The translations under genes and the position numbers were made by a program. This document shows, piece by piece, positions 57,440 through 64,000 of a stretch of DNA of 64,000 nucleotides. Within the stretch, counting starts at the first letter, position 1. Each line of letters starts with the position of its first letter. Origin of the DNA: Cercophora sp. LCS_1 (Eukaryota > Ascomycota > Sordariomycetes > Sordariales > Lasiosphaeriaceae); the NCBI GenBank assembly GCA_036250225.1, contig JAPZLL010000028.1:310001-374000 (forward strand), written 5' to 3'. The notes under the pieces are model-generated. The model did no database searches. It saw only the letters and a program-made list of their open reading frames with translations, and had not been told where the DNA came from.

Positions 57440-57789
57440 CTTGGCGGGTTGATGATGGTGGGATTTGGGAGGGCCGGTTTCGAGACATGGAGACAGTCGG
57501 GTATATAAACGGGACAAACTCTTCGATGACGAAGACATTCTCGGGAGAGCTCCGTCGGGATGCTTCGGCACATAGGTCCGGAGTGCACGCCGAGAATATC
57601 TCATATAATGTTGATGGGGATCACTTTGGGTGTAACGAGGCGGCAATAGCCGATTGGGACGCGTCCGGCGCATTGACCTGGGTTCTTGTCTGGTTATTAA
57701 TCTGCTATACGCAGGCACATATACATCCCGACCTATATCCCGTCCGGTCTCAACACTAGCCTCTTCAACTCCAAGAACATTACACTCCA
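57440..57789. other. Intergenic region with feruloyl esterase promoter
   Basis: 350 bases between the SurE-like stop and the feruloyl esterase start. It contains the TATA box listed separately and the 3' end of the SurE gene. Confidence 0.55.
57502..57509 (-). promoter_or_regulatory. Likely TATA box of the feruloyl esterase gene
   Basis: Read on the minus strand as TTTATATA, about 63 bases before the start codon. The spacing fits a short leader. Confidence 0.45.
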
Positions 57790-58668
57790 TCACAGACAGG
57801 TAAACAACCCGCCCAGCTTCTTCAAAACGACAGCCTGCTCCGTCGCCGCAGCCGTTGTCTTATCCCTCGCATCGCCCACACTAACCGTAACAAAGCACCC
57901 ATCGCGGTTCACCACATCCAGCTCCATCGGCAACCGTGTGCTCCCACAGTGCTCGGCATCCCGCTGCGAGAACAAGCCGACATTGATCCTCGTCAGCACA
58001 AACTTGAAATCGCGCGCCGCCTGACACTTGCCCTCGACCTTGGGAAAGTTGACATTCAACCAGACATTCTCCGGCAGATACGGCTTCCCGCCCTTCACCA
58101 CCTCGTTCACCAACTTGGTCGCCAACTCAGCATACACCGTGCTCCGCGCAGGCACAGGCGTCGTATCCCACGCCAACGTCCCGCTCGACGCCCCCGAAAA
58201 CGCAATCCCCGGAATCCCCTGCTGCACTGCGTGAACCGTAGCGCCGACGGTTCCGGAGAAATGCACCTGCACATAGACATTACTTCCCACATTCGGCCCT
58301 GCAACGGCCAGTTCCGGCGCGGCCCCGTTCCAGAGCTGCGGCGCAATGGTATCGATGCCGTACCGCATCGCCGTCACAGGGAATGAATTGACCCAGTTGA
58401 GACGCGGTGATGTCGCGTTGCGGCCGATCGGCCCGCTGCCTGCGGGACATGAGTTGTATTGGCATGCGGACGAGCGGGGCGAAGGTTCCGAGTCGGATGA
58501 GCCGGTGCCGGATTTGTTCTCGGCGGGCGCCGAAAGGACGGCATCGTGCCCGGATGCGAGAAGGGTGGAGTGGAAGGAGCGGGCGTAGAGTTCGGCCCAG
58601 CCGTCGTCGTTGGATTGAATGATGCGGATTGCCGAGACGAGGGCGGGGATGAGGGCGAGGGAGCGCAT
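57790..58668 (-). CDS. Secreted SurE-like nucleotidase/phosphatase
   Basis: 292 residues, single exon, start at 58668. A short hydrophobic signal (MRSLALIPALVSA) leads directly into the metal-binding SurE motif SNDDGW (Asp21, Asp22). Further SurE features are SGHDAVLSAP, the Asn in AGPNVGSN, GTVGATVHAVQQGIPGIAFSG, and a C-terminal VTVSVGDA block. The SurE family hydrolyses nucleoside 5'/3'-monophosphates and other phosphate esters in a metal-dependent way; many fungi have secreted or vacuolar acid-phosphatase versions. It lies next to the feruloyl esterase on the same strand. A link to the nucleotide-related fusion enzyme 1.5 kb away is possible but not shown, and the signal peptide argues for an extracellular role. 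Confidence 0.85.
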   Translation of the reverse strand: MRSLALIPALVSAIRIIQSNDDGWAELYARSFHSTLLASGHDAVLSAPAENKSGTGSSDSEPSPRSSACQYNSCPAGSGPIGRNATSPRLNWVNSFPVTAMRYGIDTIAPQLWNGAAPELAVAGPNVGSNVYVQVHFSGTVGATVHAVQQGIPGIAFSGASSGTLAWDTTPVPARSTVYAELATKLVNEVVKGGKPYLPENVWLNVNFPKVEGKCQAARDFKFVLTRINVGLFSQRDAEHCGSTRLPMELDVVNRDGCFVTVSVGDARDKTTAAATEQAVVLKKLGGLFTCL

Positions 58669-59759
58669 TTTGACTTGGATTTTGGTTGGTGAGTGAGTGA
58701 ATGAGATTAACCTGAAAGAGTGAGGGTGAACCTGATGTCGGTAAAGGAAGGAATGGGCCGTCACACACTGCTGCGCAAGTCACCTGGTCAAGTTGGTAGT
58801 CGGTGTAGGTGGCGCGGGATCAGTCGCAGGTTTTAATGTCTTTTGTCGAGGCAAAAGATTTGAAACTATCAAGTTGTTAGTCTGCTATCATTCGAGGATT
58901 TGAACGGAATAATGCCCAATCAAGGACAATTCGCGGTCCTCGTGCTTTGTCGGTTGAAACCTTGTTCGGAGGGCGCGTTGCATCGATCGTCTTGATTCGC
59001 TTGACTGTCTCGATCACAGGGAATTCGGGGGCCAATCAGCGGGCAACTCGCCACCGCGTTGGCGGCCGCATGGCGGGCTCATTTAACCCCTGCCACGCGG
59101 CCATCTCGGTTCCACAACGGGGTTGCATCGACATTTGGATCTGGGGAAATCTGCGATCTTGTGAAGATTCCAAGCCTCGCAAGCCGAGGTTTGGCATTCA
59201 ACGCCAAGTTCAAAAGTCGCGATGTCTTGGCGCGGCGGTGCATCTCGGGATTGAGTTGCTATGACCGTGTAAATCCGATGTCTTGGCGCGGACGTCTCCG
59301 CGTCGCCAAACGGCTGCGACTTGTCGTCTCGGACTTTTTAAGAATGATATCGCGATCTGACTGCCGGGAGCTGTGCCACCACCCGTCTAAGTTGTCGTTC
59401 GGAAGCACCGGCTGAATCGTCGTGACGGGACCCGATCAGGACGAGTCGAAGAGAAGTTACGCGTCAACGGGGCAAAGTGATAGCAGCACTTGCTTGCGCC
59501 ATGCACAATGAGTTGTTGTCTCAGAGAACCAATGTTGATCGCTCTTCTCATTGGCCAATCCCGTCCCTGTTCGTCCGCCCTCGGCCTCCGCGCTGTCTCT
59601 CGCCCGGAGTGCCGAGCCGCGATGTCTGTAAATTGGCTTGTATATTACCCGCTCTGGTCTTCAACGACATCGGCCATCCTCAGAAGATTCACTCACTACA
59701 AGAACAAGAATAGTCATAAAATTAGTCCATCTCACACGCTTACTTGAGACACGCACAAA
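58669..59759. other. Divergent intergenic region
   Basis: 1.1 kb between SurE (leftward) and the first Kelch gene (rightward). It holds only short random frames and presumably both promoters. Confidence 0.5.
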
Positions 59760-60758
59760 ATGAAGCTCCTCATAACCCTCCTCTCCCTTCTTTGCCTCGT
59801 CCTCTCCAAGCCTCTCACCCCTGGCAAATGGGCACCCCTCCCCTCCCTCCCCTCCCCACGGCAAGAACACACAACCCTCCACCTGCCTCCATCCTCCATC
59901 GCCATCATCGGCGGTATTGTCCCCGACAACACCAGCTTTCTCACCACCGACCTCTTCCAATCCTATTCCATCTCGAACCGCACCTGGACAACCCTCGCAC
60001 GCATCCCCATCCCACTTAACCACCCCAACGCCGCCGTAGTCAACAATAAAGCCTACCTCCTTGGTGGTCTGCGCGTTGCCGAAACAGGAGCATGGGTCGC
60101 TACCTCTCAAAGCTGGGTGTACCATCCTGACACCAACAAATGGGAGGAGATCGCCTCGGTACCCGGCGAAGCAAGAGGCAGTGCAGCAGTCGGTGTGCAC
60201 GACGGGAAGGTGATACTAGCCGGTGGCATGAAAATATTAGAGCCTTGGCAGGGCGGGAGGCAGGAGAGTGTCGACTTTGTTGATATCTTTGATACGAGGA
60301 CCGGGACGTGGAGTTCGGGACCGAAGCTACCAGGGCGGAGGGATCATGCTGGCGCAGGGGTGGTGGATGGCAAGATGTATGTAGTTGGTGGAAGAGAGGA
60401 TGGACAAGCCGGTGTCCGGGGTGATGTCTTTGAGCTGGATCTGGGGAAGATGGAATCGTGGGTGTCGAGGAAGGGAATGGTCACGCCGAGGGGAGGGATT
60501 TCAGCGACTGTGGTGGGGAGACGGGTGTTTACTTTTGGTGGAGAGGGAAATCCGGCTGAGGGGAGTGATGGGGTGTTTAACGAGACTGAGGTTTATGATA
60601 CGGGGCGGGATACGTGGGCGAAACTCGGGCCGATGCAGGTACCGAGACATGGGACATCGGCGGTTGGTGTTGGTGGGCGGGTTTACATCCCTGGTGGGGG
60701 TGTCAGGATTGGAGGGGCACCAGTTGACTACTTTGATGTTTTTGAGCCTGGGTGTTAG
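59760..60758 (+). CDS. Secreted Kelch-repeat protein (copy 1)
   Basis: 332 residues, single exon. The signal peptide is MKLLITLLSLLCLVLS. Six Kelch blades can be recognised by their double glycines: IAIIGGIV, AYLLGGLR, VILAGGMK, MYVVGGRE, VFTFGGEGNP and VYIPGGGV, with the paired W and Y/F downstream in each. The fold is a beta-propeller. Secreted fungal Kelch proteins are related in fold to galactose-oxidase propellers, but the copper-ligand set of that enzyme is not evident, so an interaction or sugar-binding role is as likely. It is similar along its length to the protein at 62421, pointing to a local duplication. Confidence 0.85.
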   Translation: MKLLITLLSLLCLVLSKPLTPGKWAPLPSLPSPRQEHTTLHLPPSSIAIIGGIVPDNTSFLTTDLFQSYSISNRTWTTLARIPIPLNHPNAAVVNNKAYLLGGLRVAETGAWVATSQSWVYHPDTNKWEEIASVPGEARGSAAVGVHDGKVILAGGMKILEPWQGGRQESVDFVDIFDTRTGTWSSGPKLPGRRDHAGAGVVDGKMYVVGGREDGQAGVRGDVFELDLGKMESWVSRKGMVTPRGGISATVVGRRVFTFGGEGNPAEGSDGVFNETEVYDTGRDTWAKLGPMQVPRHGTSAVGVGGRVYIPGGGVRIGGAPVDYFDVFEPGC

Positions 60759-60807
60759 GCCAGGAAGGGAAGGGTATCATTGAGGCCTGCCTCATGGGTA
60801 GGTATCA

Positions 60808-61431
60808 TTAAGCTATAACCGTTGCCAATCGCCGCACTTCGTCCAACAGGGCTTGGCTTTCCCTCGGTGCGTTCTTCAGCACCTTGTCCCGGAGATGGTC
60901 GACCTGGAGACCAGGCGCTGTGGGCGGGTTCCCTTGGGCTGTCTGGATCCGGGAAACCTGAAACTGAAGAAAGAACTTGGGGACTTTGATGGCGAGATTC
61001 CCACCGACGGAGCGGATGCCGGCCTCCGTCGCAAGGTAGACGTCGAGTTGACTCTGGAACTTGGCGAGATCCGTGTTCCTCAGAGGCGTTGCCGTTGCGA
61101 ACTGGCTGAGGGCAAACTGGAGCGATGTTTGATCCGAGTTGGCAAAGTTGATGGACGAGAACGAGATGCCACCTGAAGTGACATCAGGCACCCCTGACAG
61201 TGTCCGTCGTGATGTGCTGCATGTGATACGGCTCTGGATGTCGGCGGCAATGGTGGCTGTTTCTGCCGGAAGCACTTGGTTCCCGACGATGAAGCATGCC
61301 GAGTTTTGTCGTGGGGAAATGTTTGCTGGAGCTACTGAGGGTCAGCGAAGGCTTTGGGATTCGTCTTGATGGCGCTTACCGCACAGCACACTACAGGCTC
61401 CAGTGAGGAGGAGAGCAATATGAGACTTCAT
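60808..61431 (-). CDS. Small secreted protein, unknown family
   Basis: Exon 1 61431-61380, intron 61379-61332 (GTAAGC...CAGTAG, 48 bases), exon 2 61331-60808, 191 residues. Exon 1 encodes the signal peptide (MKSHIALLLTGACSVLCA); the junction gives CAPANISPRQNSACFIVGN. The mature protein has two visible cysteines (SACF and ITCS). Its Ser/Thr/Gln-rich middle contains TSGGISFSSINFANS, and a charged C-terminal helix follows. It is convergent with Kelch copy 1, their stops lying only 49 bases apart. A TATA box at 61543 on the minus strand supports the start. I do not recognise the family; size and signal peptide would also fit an effector-type protein. Confidence 0.75.
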
Positions 61432-61542
61432 GTTGACAGACGGTAAGAGCCGAGAAAAGAAAAATAAAGCAATGCTGGAGAATAAAAATGATGACCACCA
61501 GGGTTGACGGATCAAACAGCCAAAGACGGGACGATCGTCAAC

Positions 61543-61549
61543 TATATAG
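61543..61549 (-). promoter_or_regulatory. Likely TATA box of the small secreted-protein gene
   Basis: TATATAG on either strand, about 112 bases upstream of the start codon at 61431. Confidence 0.35.
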
Positions 61550-62420
61550 ATCTCCCATCGAAACCTCGCGTGTTGAAGACGGCCGAGTCTTGGCTTTCGC
61601 AGCTGCACCAGTGTCTCACGCAGTCGTACCCGGACCTGATGGGGAGGCGCAGATGTGTCAAACAAGCCGACCATCCGATACCCATCGAAGCGAATGCGCA
61701 TTGGGATGGTGCGGCCGCGATTGGGACCGGGGATGGGGTCGCTTGTCCACAATTAGCACGTTTCAGCGATCCTGTGTGTTGACTCCTGTTTCATCAAAGC
61801 CCCAACTCTTGGCGATGCACCATGCGACCTCAACACCACGACCTTGATGTCGCGATACTGCTTCGACTTGAGCAAATTCTTGCATCGAAGAAAAGGTCAA
61901 GTCACTTCAGTGCTGTCAAAGCGGAAACATGAGCCCCACGGGATAGAGGGACCGATGCAACCATGCGCTTGTTCACCTATTAGCTGACTTTCATTTTCTC
62001 CCATTACTACCTAGTCGGCAACAATGCATGCGATGGAATGATATCCGGATACGGAGGAGGTGTTGACTGAATCTTGGCCTCGTTCTGAATGCATGCGCTT
62101 AGTCGACGTCGAAATCGACCAGCTCACGACTTGCCAGCCAAGAAGCGGGACAACCCAAATGACGGATCGGCGCCATGACATTACTCTCCAGCTCACCCGG
62201 TCCCGAACTGGAACCGGTGACGACACCGGCAAAACTCACGGACAAACTCACCTCAAGAATGCCGAAGCCAAGGCGCACGCCGAGCATCAATCTCAGGATA
62301 AAGAGACATCATTCTTGGGAACCAAGTAAAATCACCAAAAAATGACTGTCTCCCCTCTTATCAACTTCCCTTTTCCATCGTCACACTGCCAGAGGATCAG
62401 CAACCCCCCAAACAGTCACA
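61550..62420. other. Divergent intergenic region
   Basis: About 0.87 kb upstream of Kelch copy 2 and the small secreted-protein gene. Nothing else recognised. Confidence 0.5.
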
Positions 62421-63380
62421 ATGCGCCTCGCCATCACCCTCTTCGTCTCGCACGCCGCCGCAACCTGGACCTCCCTCGCTCCCATCCCCATCGGTACCCT
62501 TCAAGAACACATCGCACTTGTGACCTCCCCGTCCCAACTCGTCACCATTGGCGGCCTCGTCTCAAACGGCAGCACAACCGACCTGACCCTCCTGTACGAT
62601 ATCCCGTCCAACACCTGGAAGCGCGGCACCGGCGCCCCGACAGGACTCAACCATCCAAACGCCGTCTCCCACGACGGCAAGATCTACCTCCTCGGCGGTC
62701 TGACCGGTGCATCGGGATGGCGCGCATCGCCCAATTCCTGGGTCTATGACCCCGCAACCGACAAGTGGTCCACGCTGGCCTCGATGCCTGCCTCCGAAGC
62801 ACGCGGAAGCGCAGCATCAGCGGTGCATAACGGGACCGTCTACCTGGCCGGTGGTATCCCAAGCAGCGGCGGACGGACAATGGATCTGGTCACTGCATAC
62901 GACATTCCAACAAACACGTGGGTGTCTCTCCCGGATAATATCAAAAAGATGCCTGGCGCACGAGACCACGCTTCGTACGCGACTGTGGGAACCAAGTTCT
63001 ATGTCTTGGGTGGTCGGGCAGACGGTGTGGCCGCAGTCAAAGATACGGTTTTTATCCTGGATTTGAGCGATCTCAGTAAGGGGTGGAGGACTAGTGAAGC
63101 CAAGATGCCCACGGCACGGGGAGGGCTGGTGGCTGCTGCGGTTGGGAACAAGATTTATACATTTGGCGGGGAGGGCAATCCGGCGCCGAGTACGCGGGGT
63201 GTGTTTCCCGAGACCGAGGTTTTCGATACCGTTAGTGAGACGTGGGAAAAGTTAGAGGGGATGAAGATTCCGAGGCATGGGACTTCGGCTGCCGCGGTGG
63301 GTGGCAAGATTTATATCCCTGGTGGTGGGATTATTCAGGGGATGGGTGCGACCGAGGCTTTTGATGTGTTTACGCCGTGA
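62421..63380 (+). CDS. Secreted Kelch-repeat protein (copy 2)
   Basis: 319 residues, single exon, with a short signal (MRLAITLFVSHAAA). Six Kelch blades appear: LVTIGGLV, IYLLGGLT, VYLAGGIP, FYVLGGRA, IYTFGGEGNP and IYIPGGGI. The order, spacing and the FGGEGNP and PRHGTSA blocks match copy 1 closely, although the N-terminal signal regions differ. A secreted six-bladed beta-propeller is the natural reading. The ligand is unknown. Copy 2 lacks the long insertion that copy 1 carries after blade three, which accounts for most of the length difference. Confidence 0.85.
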   Translation: MRLAITLFVSHAAATWTSLAPIPIGTLQEHIALVTSPSQLVTIGGLVSNGSTTDLTLLYDIPSNTWKRGTGAPTGLNHPNAVSHDGKIYLLGGLTGASGWRASPNSWVYDPATDKWSTLASMPASEARGSAASAVHNGTVYLAGGIPSSGGRTMDLVTAYDIPTNTWVSLPDNIKKMPGARDHASYATVGTKFYVLGGRADGVAAVKDTVFILDLSDLSKGWRTSEAKMPTARGGLVAAAVGNKIYTFGGEGNPAPSTRGVFPETEVFDTVSETWEKLEGMKIPRHGTSAAAVGGKIYIPGGGIIQGMGATEAFDVFTP

Positions 63381-64000
63381 GATGTTCGGGCTGGAAATGT
63401 CAAGTTTCAAGTATTCATGGACCCCTGTCATGTGTTGTGTGAAGAGCAACTATCAGTCATTTGAGGTCGGCGTCGACCCAGCATTTGTGACTCTCTTCCC
63501 AGGCGTAACGAGGGCATAATTATTCGATGCGGCCTTTCATCTTGGCAATGACTTGAACACAACCATTCCCAAAGGCCATGAGTTCCTCCTTTTCTCACTT
63601 CTTACGCCAGTTGCAGTCACAATGCTCATTGACTAATCACGAGCCACTCGACCCAAGCAAGCAGAAGTTTTGTCTCACCGAAATCTCTCCTCCTGGCTAC
63701 TGCCTCAGCCTTTGTGACCTCAAGCCTTTCTGGATAGACAACACATGGGCGTTCGGAGTTGGGAACACGCCATAGCCTTTGGGCACAATGGGGTTGATCT
63801 TGGTGACGTGATTGAAGAGTTGTGCCTCGCCGCCAGTCTGCCATCAACCAAGTCTTTACTTAGCTCTGGTATCCTTTTTGTTCAGCCCAAGAGGCATCTT
63901 CGGCAACGTAACCGACAGGTAAAGGCATATTCAAGGGTGGCAATGAGATTGCATGGATGTCCAGGAATATCGAAGATGCGCTGTTAATTTGTTGGGGAGG
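63381..64000. other. Downstream flank of Kelch copy 2
   Basis: About 0.62 kb to the window edge with only short frames. No gene is supported; one may begin outside the window. Confidence 0.45.

Noticed and set aside
1..64000. tRNA, 5S rRNA, CRISPR array, transposase or reverse transcriptase genes
   Set aside because: I scanned by eye for box-B motifs, 5S-like sequence, spaced repeats and transposon protein motifs and found nothing that would stand; a dedicated search could still find a degenerate copy.

Overview
This is a piece of a filamentous ascomycete (Pezizomycotina) nuclear genome, most likely a plant-associated Sordariomycete. The evidence is short introns (about 48-64 bases, with recognisable CTAAC/CTGAC branch sites and GT...AG ends), an alpha-aminoadipate-pathway homoaconitase, a Zn2Cys6 regulator, a HET-domain relic, a feruloyl esterase and several small secreted proteins. 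There are no operons, rRNA, tRNA or CRISPR arrays that I can see. Most genes had to be assembled from several reading frames; splice junctions were chosen by hand so that phase and protein continuity agree.

Layout. 1-8.7 kb: the 3' part of an arrestin-related trafficking adaptor, then the mitochondrial homoaconitase LYS4. 8.7-12.3 kb: a long coiled-coil protein interrupted by a 100-N assembly gap inside a 9-base repeat. 12.3-28.4 kb: a gene-poor stretch with only a CLG1-type cyclin (18.4-20.8 kb), flanked by about 6 kb and 7.6 kb without a convincing gene. 28.4-40.1 kb: a cytochrome P450, a SnoaL-like protein, an ER-lumen protein ending in KDEL, and a 14-TM MFS transporter divergent from a Zn2Cys6 regulator. 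41.6-48.9 kb: small housekeeping and unknown genes, including thioredoxin, a BTB protein with FG repeats and an SDR-like protein lacking its catalytic residues. 50.1-51.0 kb: a broken HET gene. 51.35-56.26 kb: GTP cyclohydrolase I divergent from a very large fusion enzyme. 56.6-63.4 kb: a block of secreted proteins: feruloyl esterase, SurE nucleotidase, and two similar Kelch proteins with a small secreted protein between them.

The most striking locus is 51.35-56.26 kb. GTP cyclohydrolase I (pterin entry enzyme) and a 1148-residue protein read outward from a shared region of about 0.6 kb. The large protein has, in order, a methyltransferase-like domain, a berberine-bridge-type FAD oxidase domain, a phosphomevalonate-kinase-like P-loop domain and an adenine-phosphoribosyltransferase-like domain. 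The pair looks like a compact route that makes, oxidises, methylates and phospho(ribosyl)ates a purine- or pterin-derived compound. That reading is inference; the domains themselves are visible in the sequence.
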